DNA of 15,603 nt from an uncultured Prevotella sp. (GTDB taxonomy: Bacteria > Bacteroidota > Bacteroidia > Bacteroidales > Bacteroidaceae). Position 1 is the stretch's first letter. Each line of letters begins with the position of its first letter. The notes beneath the pieces were generated by a model that ran no database searches, was not told the origin of the DNA, and was given only the letters and a program-made list of their open reading frames with translations. Positions 8,045 to 15,543 of the stretch are shown piece by piece. A program made the position numbers and the translations under genes. The stretch covers positions 1 to 15,603 of the forward strand of contig CALCVT010000051.1 of NCBI GenBank assembly GCA_937906495.1. Reading direction: 5' to 3'.

Positions 8045-8089
8045 AGTGGAGCTCTCCGGTCATGCCGGATAGCTCCACTTGTTTTTTTT
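8045..8089 (+). terminator. Rho-independent terminator of gpmI
   Basis: AGTGGAGCT (8045-8053) pairs perfectly with AGCTCCACT (8071-8079). After one C-T mismatch, TCCGG (8055-8059) pairs with CCGGA (8065-8069) around loop TCATG. It is followed by TGTTTTTTTT ending at 8089. This is the clearest terminator in the window and separates gpmI from the MATE operon. Confidence 0.95.
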
Positions 8090-8122
8090 GTCCTAAAACA
8101 AGCAATGCTCATAGGTTTTAAG

Positions 8123-8130
8123 TAACTTTG
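8123..8130 (+). promoter_or_regulatory. -7 box (TAACTTTG) for the MATE-kinase operon
   Basis: An exact TAnnTTTG match downstream of the gpmI terminator and about 90 bases before the MATE start. No well-spaced -33 TTG is visible. Its position right after a strong terminator makes a real promoter likely. Confidence 0.5.
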
Positions 8131-8219
8131 CAAACAAGCGCGCCGTATGGCAAATCACATATACCCGTTCTATTTGTCGGAAATAAAGGCTACGCTCCGC
8201 ACCAACACATCCTAAAAAT

Positions 8220-9608
8220 ATGAATCAACAGACAAATCAATTTAATGTACTGGCTGAAAAACCTGTAGGCTCCTTGCTCATGCAATATGCCATACCTGCA
8301 ATTATTGCTATGGCGGCCTCGTCAGTATACAATATTATTGACGGTATTTTTATCGGACAAGGCGTGGGACCCGAAGCAATTATGGGCCTTGCACTTACAG
8401 GCCCGCTCATGTCGCTTACGGCAGCCTTTGGAGCTATGGTCGGAGTTGGTGCCGCCACCTTGATGAGTGTCAAACTCGGACAGAAGGACTATGAAACTGC
8501 TCGTAAGATTTTAGGAAATGTCATTCTCATGAACCTCGGAATAGGACTCATGCTCTGCGCAGTATTACTCCTATTCATCGATCCCATCCTCCGATTCTTT
8601 GGTGCAAGCGACGTTACGCTACCCTATGCCCGCAACTTTATGTCGGTCATTCTCCTAGGAAACGTCATAACTCACCTTTATTTGGGGCTAAATGCCATGC
8701 TGCGCTCCACGAACCGCCCTCAAAAGGCCATGTATGCCACATTCGGCACCGTGCTGCTCAACTGTGCGCTTGCTCCGCTCTTTATCTTTGTATTTGACTG
8801 GGGTATACAGGGTGCTGCACTTGCAACTGTCATTGCTCAAGCAATCATGTTATGGTGGCAACTACGCTTGTTTTCAAACCCCAACGACTTTATTCATCTC
8901 GACCGTTCCATCCTGCGTTTGGAGCCCAAGTTAGTTAAAGAGTCCTTGCTGGTTGGCTTGCCTCAGTTCCTTATTAACCTGTGCGCTTGCCTGGTTGCTG
9001 CCCTCATGACACGCAGCCTCAGCAACTACGGAGGCGATATAGCAGTTGGTGCATTTGGCATTTGCAACCGCCTCATCCTATTTATAGTCATGGTTGTAAT
9101 AGGGTTAAACCAAGGCATGCAGCCAATTGCAGGCTATAACTTCGGTGCCGGACATTATCATCGCGTTGTGGCTGTACTTAAACACGCTCTTATTGTTGGC
9201 ACTGGCATCACGCTGACTGGATTTTGCATAGGTACATTCTTTGCACACCCCTTTGTTTCGGTATTTGCCAAGGATTCGCCCGAACTTATCGATATGTCTG
9301 CTCACGCTTTGCAGTGCCTCGTTATGATGTTCCCCATTGTAGGCATCCAAATTGTATCTACAGCCTTTTTCCAAAGCATCGGCTACGCCGGTACGAGCAT
9401 ATTCCTATCGCTCACCCGCCAACTCATCTTTTTGGTACCTGCCATCTTACTCCTTCCACACCTTTATGGCGAACCTCTCGAAGGATTGTGGCATGCAGCC
9501 CCGGTTGCCGACTTTTTAGCTTCTATACTGGCCATTACCATGTTGCTGAGACAAGTTCGCAAATTCAAGAAAAAAGCCGAATATACCACCATCCCGAAAA
9601 ATCACTAA
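8220..9608 (+). CDS. MATE family efflux transporter
   Basis: A 462-residue inner-membrane antiporter of the multidrug and toxic compound extrusion family, expected to have 12 membrane segments in two related halves. The first half opens with a short cytoplasmic tail, then LLMQYAIPAIIAMAASSVYNIIDGIFIGQ, the typical MatE start in which a helix carries a conserved Asp. The second half opens with the equivalent SLLVGLPQFLINLCACLVAA (about base 8941 on). Conserved features include the GLNQGMQPIAGYNFGAG stretch (about base 9100-9145). It resembles the MepA-like branch; substrate unknown (cationic drugs are typical of the family). The start ATG follows an A-rich sequence (CTAAAAAT), usual for Bacteroidota. 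It is followed 19 bp later by a kinase-like gene, so the two form an operon. Confidence 0.93.
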   Translation: MNQQTNQFNVLAEKPVGSLLMQYAIPAIIAMAASSVYNIIDGIFIGQGVGPEAIMGLALTGPLMSLTAAFGAMVGVGAATLMSVKLGQKDYETARKILGNVILMNLGIGLMLCAVLLLFIDPILRFFGASDVTLPYARNFMSVILLGNVITHLYLGLNAMLRSTNRPQKAMYATFGTVLLNCALAPLFIFVFDWGIQGAALATVIAQAIMLWWQLRLFSNPNDFIHLDRSILRLEPKLVKESLLVGLPQFLINLCACLVAALMTRSLSNYGGDIAVGAFGICNRLILFIVMVVIGLNQGMQPIAGYNFGAGHYHRVVAVLKHALIVGTGITLTGFCIGTFFAHPFVSVFAKDSPELIDMSAHALQCLVMMFPIVGIQIVSTAFFQSIGYAGTSIFLSLTRQLIFLVPAILLLPHLYGEPLEGLWHAAPVADFLASILAITMLLRQVRKFKKKAEYTTIPKNH

Positions 9609-9627
9609 CCTGTTTAAATAATCTATT

Positions 9628-10260
9628 ATGGAACCTTTTATTATCAATATAGGCCGCTCGCTCGGCAGCGGCGGACGCGCCATTGGTCACATCCTGTCCA
9701 ACGAACTCAACATGGCCTACTACGACCGCGAAATTCTGCTTTTGGCAGCCAAAGAGAGTGGTTTTTGTCCTGAAATCTTTGAGCGCAGCGACGAGAAGAA
9801 CAACTTTCTGCGCACTTTGGGCAATATTATTCCCTTTATCGGGGGCAGCGACACCTTTTACCGGAACGAACTATCCAACGAAAACCTCTTTCGTATTCAA
9901 AGCGAAGCCATCAGTAAAGCTGCTGCAGAACAGTCGTGCGTATTCATCGGACGTTGTGCCGACTATGTGCTCCGCAACCATCCGCGCTGCGTCAATGTTT
10001 TTATTACAGCCGACATGGCCGACCGCGTAGAACGTGTTTGCAAAATGTCGGAATGCAATGAGGAAAAAGCACTGGAACTGATTGAAAAGGCTGACCGTCA
10101 ACGCGCCGAATTCTACAACTTTTACAGTTCTGGTACCTGGGGAGCAGCCGCTACCTACCACTTGTGCATTAACTCATCGGTATTAGGTATCGAAGCTACC
10201 GCTGCATTTATAAAAGATTTTGTACTCAAAAAGTTAGGCATCCAACCTGTTCATGATTAA
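9628..10260 (+). CDS. Cytidylate kinase-like family protein
   Basis: A 210-residue cytoplasmic protein with a P-loop-like N-terminus, INIGRSLGSGGRAIG (residues 6-20), followed by LAxELNMxYYDREIL-type sequence, here LSNELNMAYYDREIL. These define the cytidylate-kinase-like family (Pfam Cytidylate_kin2). Other landmarks are CVFIGRCADYVLR (second core strand) and an Arg-rich lid region (DRQRAEFYNFYSSGTWG). True Cmk phosphorylates CMP/dCMP; members of this branch are mostly uncharacterised, so kinase activity on CMP is not assumed. It starts 19 bp after the MATE stop codon, on the same strand and without a promoter, so it is co-transcribed. The MATE plus Cmk-like pairing recurs, as I recall, in Bacteroidales; the functional link is unknown. 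Confidence 0.88.
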   Translation: MEPFIINIGRSLGSGGRAIGHILSNELNMAYYDREILLLAAKESGFCPEIFERSDEKNNFLRTLGNIIPFIGGSDTFYRNELSNENLFRIQSEAISKAAAEQSCVFIGRCADYVLRNHPRCVNVFITADMADRVERVCKMSECNEEKALELIEKADRQRAEFYNFYSSGTWGAAATYHLCINSSVLGIEATAAFIKDFVLKKLGIQPVHD

Positions 10261-10279
10261 ATAAGCCAACACTTAAAAA

Positions 10280-10354
10280 CAACAAGCGCTGCCAGCTACA
10301 AGCAAGAGCACGCTTGTTGGCCAAAGTAGCTATCAGCCGCCCTTAAGGGGTAGC
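10280..10354 (+). other. Overlapping inverted repeats between the kinase-like gene and menA
   Basis: In the 132-base gap, CAACAAGCG (10280-10288) pairs with CGCTTGTTG (10311-10319). AGCTAC (10294-10299), inside that loop, pairs with GTAGCT (10326-10331) outside it, a pseudoknot topology. A palindrome CCCTTAAGGG (10340-10349) follows, flanked by GCTA/TAGC (10329-10332 with 10351-10354). No U-tract follows. It may be a weak terminator of the upstream operon or a menA leader structure. Confidence 0.35.
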
Positions 10355-10392
10355 ATCTTCTATTTCTACCCACTTACTGAACACCACTCACT

Positions 10393-11328
10393 ATGCCCCC
10401 ATCAACTCTTCACACCGGCTCGGACAATCCGTCGGCAACCAATTTTTGCCAAAGCCTAAAATATTGGTTTTTAGCAGCACGCCCCAAAACGCTATCGGCC
10501 GCTCTTATTCCTGTAGTTACCGCTACAGCACTTGCCTATGCCGAAGGCAAAGGCCAATGGCTCCCTGCACTGCTTTGTGCACTGTTTGCCGCCATTATGC
10601 AAGTTGCAGCCAATTTTATCAACGACCTTTACGACTTTCGGCGCGGAAGTGACCGTTCTGACCGTTTGGGACCGGAACGTGCTTGTGCCCAAGGCTGGAT
10701 TTCGCCCGTTGCTATGTGGCGGGGCATCGTCGTATCCTTAGTCTTAGCCTGTGCTGTTGGTTGTTGCCTGCTGCCCTACGGCGGATGGCCACTCGTTATA
10801 CTTGGTGCTGCCTGCGTGGTGTTTGCTTTTCTTTACACCACCATGCTCTCCTACATGGGCGGGGGTGATGTGCTGGTATGGGTTTTCTTCGGATTTGTAC
10901 CGGTTTGCGGCACTTACTATGTACAGGCTCAAATGCTCAGCCCATCAGTATGGCTGCTGGCTGCTGCCTGCGGTCTGGTGGCCGATACCTTATTGGTGCT
11001 CAACAACTACCGCGACCGCGAACAGGACTGTCTCAGCGGTAAACGCACGCTTATTGTAGCTTTCGGCGAACATTTCGGCTCGCTCTTCTACCTGCTTCAA
11101 GGCGTTGCAGGCTACATTACCGTGGCTTTTATGAGCTACTACGGCCACATGTGGACGGCAGTACTACCCCTGCTCTACCTGCTTCCGCACTACCTGACGT
11201 GGCGTAAAATGATTGAAATAAACAAAGGGCGCGAGCTGAACCGCATTTTAGGGTTCACCTCGCGCAACATGCTCACCTTTGCCGTACTCACCGCCTTGTC
11301 GCTACTGGCCGAACTCTGGCTCCAGTAG
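10393..11328 (+). CDS. menA: 1,4-dihydroxy-2-naphthoate polyprenyltransferase (UbiA family)
   Basis: A 311-residue integral membrane prenyltransferase that attaches the polyprenyl tail to 1,4-dihydroxy-2-naphthoate in menaquinone synthesis. The opening WFLAARPKTLSAALIPV is characteristic of MenA. The first Asp-rich motif is NFINDLYDFRRGSDRSDRLG (residues 74-93), which holds diphosphate-bound Mg2+ and continues into GPERA. The second is NNYRDREQD (204-212), followed by GKRTL. Eight or nine hydrophobic segments are visible, as usual for the family. The first 20 residues are a polar extension of uncertain use, but no better internal start is apparent. The stop is TAG. The gene converges on the outer-membrane barrel gene 23 bp away. 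Menaquinone fits the anaerobic respiration of Bacteroidota. Confidence 0.93.
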   Translation: MPPSTLHTGSDNPSATNFCQSLKYWFLAARPKTLSAALIPVVTATALAYAEGKGQWLPALLCALFAAIMQVAANFINDLYDFRRGSDRSDRLGPERACAQGWISPVAMWRGIVVSLVLACAVGCCLLPYGGWPLVILGAACVVFAFLYTTMLSYMGGGDVLVWVFFGFVPVCGTYYVQAQMLSPSVWLLAAACGLVADTLLVLNNYRDREQDCLSGKRTLIVAFGEHFGSLFYLLQGVAGYITVAFMSYYGHMWTAVLPLLYLLPHYLTWRKMIEINKGRELNRILGFTSRNMLTFAVLTALSLLAELWLQ

Positions 11329-11338
11329 CAGGTGTAGC

Positions 11339-11352
11339 AACCGGCAACGGTT
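11339..11352. terminator. Small GNRA hairpin in the convergent gap
   Basis: AACCG (11339-11343) and CGGTT (11348-11352) close a GCAA tetraloop. It lies between the menA stop and the end of the leftward barrel gene and includes one base of the latter's stop codon. With only 23 bp between two converging genes it could act in both directions, but the stem is short and the T-tracts weak. Confidence 0.3.
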
Positions 11353-14042
11353 TAAAACATCCACTTGCAGGACAGCAAAAATTCAATCGGCCGCAGGTGG
11401 TGTATGGTAGTATATAAATCGCTTTCCGAATAACTTCGGTGAAAATAAGCCTTCCGGTTGGTCAGGTTGCGGGCCGTAAGCTCCAACTCGACCGACCGTA
11501 TTTTGTATTTGGCACCGCCGTCCAGATAAAACTGATTTTCGAAGCGCGAACCGGGTTTGCCGTTAGCTTTGAACTCACCACGCACATAGAACAATAAATG
11601 GCGAATGGGCTGAATGTTCAACTTCATTTCGGCACTGTAATCGTCCATTTTCGAGGTGGAAGAAAGGCTTCCGGTCATTTTTCCCAGAAAACGGCCCCAC
11701 GACACGCGCGCCGAAGCAAAAACAATATCCTTATAAAATTGTTTATCGGCCATTAAGGATACCTTTATCATGCGGTTCACCATGTCTATGGAGTTCTGCT
11801 GTCTGATTAAAGGCTGGCGCACCACATTGACAAGCGTATTCAAGCGCACATTCATGCGTTGGGCATAAAAGTTCTTACCCATTGATAACATGCCTTGCCA
11901 ATGTGTGCTGATGGTTTTACCTGCTTGTATTTGTGTAGTTAGTTGGCCGTCGGGGGCTACCTCCATGCTATAAACCGAGCCTGTTTCCTGACGGGTGTAG
12001 CCGCCGGTCAGAAGCATCGAAAAGCCGGATAAGGGCTTGTTCAAACGCAAAAAGCCGTTGGCATAGACCTGCTTATTAACCGAAAGCGTGCCGCTGCCTA
12101 TGGTGCTGAGCTGACGGTACGACAAATAGACGGGTTCGTTCAGCAATTCCGCCAACGAACCTAAGGTGCTGGCATATCCACCGTTGACCGTAAGCATGCA
12201 GCGATTGAATCGGCCCACCATCAACGACAGTTTGGGTCTGAAGTAAGGACGGTTCACACGACTCACATTCCCCGTGCGGTGATTCTCAAACCGCAAATTA
12301 TACATGTCAATCGGCAAGGCTATTTCCACCAGCATCGGGCCTAACTTCACACTGTAGTTCGGGCCTGCAGTGGTTCTAATCTTAAATCCATCGGCACGGG
12401 CATAGGGAGCCGGTTTTATTAAATCGGCAGTTCCGGCTACTTCTTCGGGCACGGCGTCGGCGTCAGGGGCTGTCAGTTCGTTGTAGCCCAACTGCATACG
12501 ATGGTACTCAGTAGCCAGTTGCAAACTGAGTTTGAAGTGGCCGCCCTGTCCGCGCTTACCCAATAGCCAGCCCAACTGAGTGTAATGACTGGAGGTAAAG
12601 CTGATGCCCTCAAGGCGTTGTATAAAATTGTTTCGACCCTTCTCGCCCGTCGGAAACACGCGAATGCTTCCTGCAGGCATCTGGTTGAGCGTCAGCAAGC
12701 CGTTGAGCTGGAACACACGCTTGCCCCGTCGCCTTACCCATTGCATTTGATCGGCTATCCCCCAGGCGTCCGAGTTCATGCGCTGGTCAATTTGCTGCTC
12801 ATACAAGCTAAAGTTGTTGCGCCGCCACTCGCCGCGCAGCCACAAGTTGTTGGTAAAATAATTGATGCTGTCGTTTCGCTCCCAATTTAAGTAAACATTG
12901 GCGCGATGGCGGTCTGTACGCGTGCGGTTATTGTCGGTAGCCACCACTTGGGCCGTTCCATCAATATAATAACTGGTATGGGCCTCCATGTTATAGGCGT
13001 TTTTGTCGAGCATGTAGTCGGCATTAACACTGACTGTCCGTCCTCCTTTAAGTTTGGTTATGTTATTGACCGTTGCCAATACCGTTTTATTTTCAAGGTA
13101 ACGCTCTTTCGCAATTCCCCCACCGCCAAATGGCGTTTCGGGAATGTAGTTTTCGCCCATAGCCTGCATATGGTCGGCCTGCATTTCATACTGCATGCGG
13201 TTTTCGCCTACATAATCGTGTCCCGTGTTATTGGTTTTGAGCGTCATCAAGTGCTGCCACTTATTCCCTACACTCATCGTAAAAAGTTCGCCATTCCATA
13301 AAGCGTTGTCGCCCCATCCGGCTCCGAGCATCACCTGCCCTATCCAACGGTTCCTGCTGCTTTTCTTGAGTTTAAGGTTGAGCGCAGCTTTCGAACTGTG
13401 CTCAATGTTTTCGAGGGCGCGTATAGGCTGGTGGTTTTCGAACACTTCGACATTGGCCACATCGTCGGGACGGATGTTGCGGGTGGCCAATGCATAGCGT
13501 CCCTTGAGCATATCGAGTCCTTCGATGTAGAAGTTGTTTATCGATTCGCCCATATAGCTGATGCCTCCCTGGCCATCAACTTTCACACCTGGTATGCGGG
13601 CTATCACATCCTCGATAACCCGGTCTCCTTCGCTCTTGAGGTTCGCCACGTTGTACACCAGCGTATCGCCGTGTGCCCTTATTGTGGGTGCCTTTACGGT
13701 TACCTGCCGCAGCCCCTTCGGGTTTACTTTGAGCACCACGTCGCAACGCTGGCTCCTGTTGGCAATGCTCAGCATGGTGGTATGGTATCCCAACATGCTG
13801 CACTTTATTTGCAGTTCAGCTCCGGCATCCTCGGCCACCATCAGTACATAGGCCCCATCGTCATCGGTGCGGGTGTAAGCCAGAGGCACGTTTCCACCTT
13901 TTTTGTATGCCTTGACCATGGCACGAGGCAAAGTTTTGCCCTCACTGTCGGTCACCTTGCCGGTCAGTCTGCTTTGTGCCATCATGCACAATGGCAACCA
14001 TAACAGACAAACCATGCATATCCATCTTATACGGCCCTTCAT
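11352..14042 (-). CDS. Outer-membrane beta-barrel protein with CarboxypepD_reg-like and TonB-receptor plug-like domains
   Basis: An 896-residue exported protein. Residues 1-22 are a signal peptide (basic start, hydrophobic core, CMMAQ). Residues 24-105 form a carboxypeptidase-regulatory-like beta sandwich (LTGKVTDSEGKTLPRAMVKA, then DDDGAYVL). Residues 110-215 resemble a TonB-receptor plug (GDTLVYNVANLKSEGD, VIARIPGVKVD, NNFYIEGLDMLKG, VEVFENHQPIRAL). The rest alternates polar and hydrophobic strands typical of a large barrel and ends in an aromatic (WMF), the usual outer-membrane assembly signal. No clear TonB box is seen, so it may not be an active TonB-dependent transporter. No SusD-like partner is nearby. 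It lies 53 bp downstream of the GLPGLI gene on the same strand, so the two are probably co-transcribed; this pairing is common in Bacteroidota. Substrate unknown. Confidence 0.88.
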   Translation of the reverse strand: MKGRIRWICMVCLLWLPLCMMAQSRLTGKVTDSEGKTLPRAMVKAYKKGGNVPLAYTRTDDDGAYVLMVAEDAGAELQIKCSMLGYHTTMLSIANRSQRCDVVLKVNPKGLRQVTVKAPTIRAHGDTLVYNVANLKSEGDRVIEDVIARIPGVKVDGQGGISYMGESINNFYIEGLDMLKGRYALATRNIRPDDVANVEVFENHQPIRALENIEHSSKAALNLKLKKSSRNRWIGQVMLGAGWGDNALWNGELFTMSVGNKWQHLMTLKTNNTGHDYVGENRMQYEMQADHMQAMGENYIPETPFGGGGIAKERYLENKTVLATVNNITKLKGGRTVSVNADYMLDKNAYNMEAHTSYYIDGTAQVVATDNNRTRTDRHRANVYLNWERNDSINYFTNNLWLRGEWRRNNFSLYEQQIDQRMNSDAWGIADQMQWVRRRGKRVFQLNGLLTLNQMPAGSIRVFPTGEKGRNNFIQRLEGISFTSSHYTQLGWLLGKRGQGGHFKLSLQLATEYHRMQLGYNELTAPDADAVPEEVAGTADLIKPAPYARADGFKIRTTAGPNYSVKLGPMLVEIALPIDMYNLRFENHRTGNVSRVNRPYFRPKLSLMVGRFNRCMLTVNGGYASTLGSLAELLNEPVYLSYRQLSTIGSGTLSVNKQVYANGFLRLNKPLSGFSMLLTGGYTRQETGSVYSMEVAPDGQLTTQIQAGKTISTHWQGMLSMGKNFYAQRMNVRLNTLVNVVRQPLIRQQNSIDMVNRMIKVSLMADKQFYKDIVFASARVSWGRFLGKMTGSLSSTSKMDDYSAEMKLNIQPIRHLLFYVRGEFKANGKPGSRFENQFYLDGGAKYKIRSVELELTARNLTNRKAYFHRSYSESDLYTTIHHLRPIEFLLSCKWMF

Positions 14043-14095
14043 AATTCGATATTTTAGGTTATTTCATGAGGATAAAAGGTCCCGCACTCAATGCT

Positions 14096-14947
14096 TTACT
14101 CCAACTCCTGCGGACTGTAGAACTCACGCTGTGGCGTACTTTCGGATAGTTCAAACATACCACTGGTATTCACAACCGAGTTGGCATTGGTTACATAATG
14201 GTACAAGGCTTCGCGAAATCGCTCGCGCGTACATTTAATCAATGCGTTGTGAATATCTTTATCAATAAAGGCGATGTGAGGTTTGCGTACCACAATGGCC
14301 TCGTATAAATGGGTGGACGTACCGTCTATGGCTTTGAGCACCAGGCCCGGAAGCCCGTTAAACTTCCACGGACCGGCATCAAAGGGCAAATCTTCGGCAT
14401 ACCATACCATCCAGTCCACTCCGCGGAAGGTGGCAGTGGCTTTGCGGCAAAGGTAACCGCATACCATCAAAGTGTCGGGGTGCAATTGCCAGTTAAAATG
14501 CACCGTGCTGTCTGCATATTCCATGGCATCCAAAAAAACATTCCCCTGACAATAATAGATTTGCCCCTTTCGGGTAAACTTCGTTCGATAACCAATACGA
14601 TATTTATCAGATATCTCCATCGCTTCGCCCAAAGTCATGTCGTAATTACGCGAACGGTAGATGGAATCCCTATAGTAAGCATGATAATCCTGTATATAGG
14701 TAGCCCGTGACCCTACCTGTAAAATCAAACGATGGTCATTTGCTTCATTCAACACGGTATCGATTTCCGTAAACTCATAAATACATTCCAACAGCGAGAC
14801 ACTGTCAAGGAACTCTTTCTTATCAAAGCGACACGGCTGAGCTGCCAATTCATCAGAGAGCCCACCATTGCGAAGCTGAGCCCCAGCATTTTGCGGCAAA
14901 ACGAGAGCGCAAACGCAAATAAGCAGCATTAAAAACAGATTTTTCAT
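14096..14947 (-). CDS. GLPGLI family protein, exported
   Basis: A 283-residue exported protein. Residues 1-23 are a signal peptide (MKNLFLMLLICVCALVL, cleavage near NAGA-Q). The family-defining motif appears as FNGLPGLVLKA (residues 196-206; GLPGL at 198-202), preceded by VWYAEDLPFDAGPW (181-194), as in TIGR01200 proteins. Family function is unknown; members are found in Bacteroidota and often sit beside a CarboxypepD_reg-like barrel protein, as here. Cysteines at 39, 55, 133, 163 and 167 in the mature part could form disulphides in the periplasm. There is a TTTCTTTG sequence (14952-14959, minus) four bases before the ATG, a partial -7 match, so the gene may have its own leaderless start or share a transcript with the small upstream gene. 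Confidence 0.88.
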   Translation of the reverse strand: MKNLFLMLLICVCALVLPQNAGAQLRNGGLSDELAAQPCRFDKKEFLDSVSLLECIYEFTEIDTVLNEANDHRLILQVGSRATYIQDYHAYYRDSIYRSRNYDMTLGEAMEISDKYRIGYRTKFTRKGQIYYCQGNVFLDAMEYADSTVHFNWQLHPDTLMVCGYLCRKATATFRGVDWMVWYAEDLPFDAGPWKFNGLPGLVLKAIDGTSTHLYEAIVVRKPHIAFIDKDIHNALIKCTRERFREALYHYVTNANSVVNTSGMFELSESTPQREFYSPQELE

Positions 14948-14999
14948 GATGCAAAGAAATTAAAAGGTTTAAACAAATACCACCTGATATAAAAGAAGT

Positions 15000-15046
15000 G
15001 AACGGCAGAAGTGCATAATTCCACTTTCTTGCCCTGCACTCCGTTC
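15000..15046 (-). terminator. Hairpin after the small secreted-protein gene
   Basis: On the minus strand GAACGG (15046-15041) pairs with CCGTTC (15005-15000), and inside it GTGCA (15039-15035) pairs with TGCAC (15015-15011), with a 1x5 internal loop and a 19-base apical loop. It is followed by ACTTCTTTTAT, a modest U-rich tail. It starts about 10 bases after the last in-frame stop of the small gene and 53 bases before the GLPGLI start, so it is a terminator or attenuator between the two. Confidence 0.5.
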
Positions 15047-15056
15047 TTATCAAGTG

Positions 15057-15434
15057 CTATGCCAGGCTATCCTCAATGTCGCGCATATTCAATTCGGCAT
15101 ACCCTTTTTTACTTAACGACTCCAAAAGTTCCTGCTTATTCTACAATGATACAGAAAGCCGAACGATATTACCATTGGGCTTAACCTCGCTTACAGACTG
15201 AAATTGCTGTTTACCATGACAAGTACCACGTCCTTTGCAGACGCTTGCACCAATAATATCACGATACTCTTCTAATTGTGTTATGGAAGCACCACTCGAC
15301 CAATAAGATTCCATTGATACCCCATGCGTGTAATGTACAGTCCCATCGCAGCAAACTACTTTGTACTGCACCTGACTAAATGCATTTCCTGCCAATAAGG
15401 CAAAGAACAATGCAAGAAACTATTTCTTTGTCAT
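15057..15434 (-). pseudogene. Small secreted cysteine-containing protein interrupted by in-frame TAG codons
   Basis: Read from the ATG at 15434, the frame is MTKK, TAG (15420-15422), then FLALFFALLAGNAFSQ, a textbook signal peptide apart from the stop at codon 5. The mature part (VQYKVVCCDGTVHYTHG, later SVCKGRGTCHG, four cysteines) continues to a second TAG at 15141-15143. The same frame then stays open for 27 more codons, starting NKQELLESLSKKGYAELN, to a TAG at 15057-15059. A good promoter lies upstream and a terminator-like hairpin lies downstream of the last stop. I do not recognise the family. Starting at the in-frame TTG (15410) would avoid the first TAG but leave a signal peptide with no basic start. 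Most likely a recently broken gene; readthrough or a sequencing error are alternatives. The second TAG may be the true end, because 27 open codons can occur by chance. Confidence 0.6.
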
Positions 15435-15512
15435 AATGGTCTGATTTTAAATTTACACACCAACAATTCGTTACATAGACAAACACTTTTGCTTTGAATT
15501 GTCACTATGCGG

Positions 15513-15543
15513 CAAATATATCAAACATTTTTGATAAGAACAA
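15513..15543 (-). promoter_or_regulatory. Bacteroidota promoter upstream of the small secreted-protein gene
   Basis: On the minus strand TTG (15543-15541), a 20-base spacer, then TATATTTG (15520-15513). This matches the -33 TTG / -7 TAnnTTTG pattern with correct spacing and is the best-formed promoter in the window. It would give a leader of about 70 nt before the ATG at 15434. The remaining bases to 15603 show no recognisable gene. Confidence 0.6.

Noticed and set aside
14853..15053. Open frame behind the last TAG of the small gene, running into the GLPGLI gene
   Set aside because: It crosses the terminator hairpin and overlaps the GLPGLI signal-peptide region in another frame; no protein character is visible.
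15201..15235. CKGRGTCHG as a haem-binding or DnaJ-type zinc motif
   Set aside because: The spacing is C-x5-C-H, not the CxxCH of c-type cytochromes, and a single copy lacks the paired cysteines of a DnaJ zinc finger. Disulphides are more likely in an exported protein.
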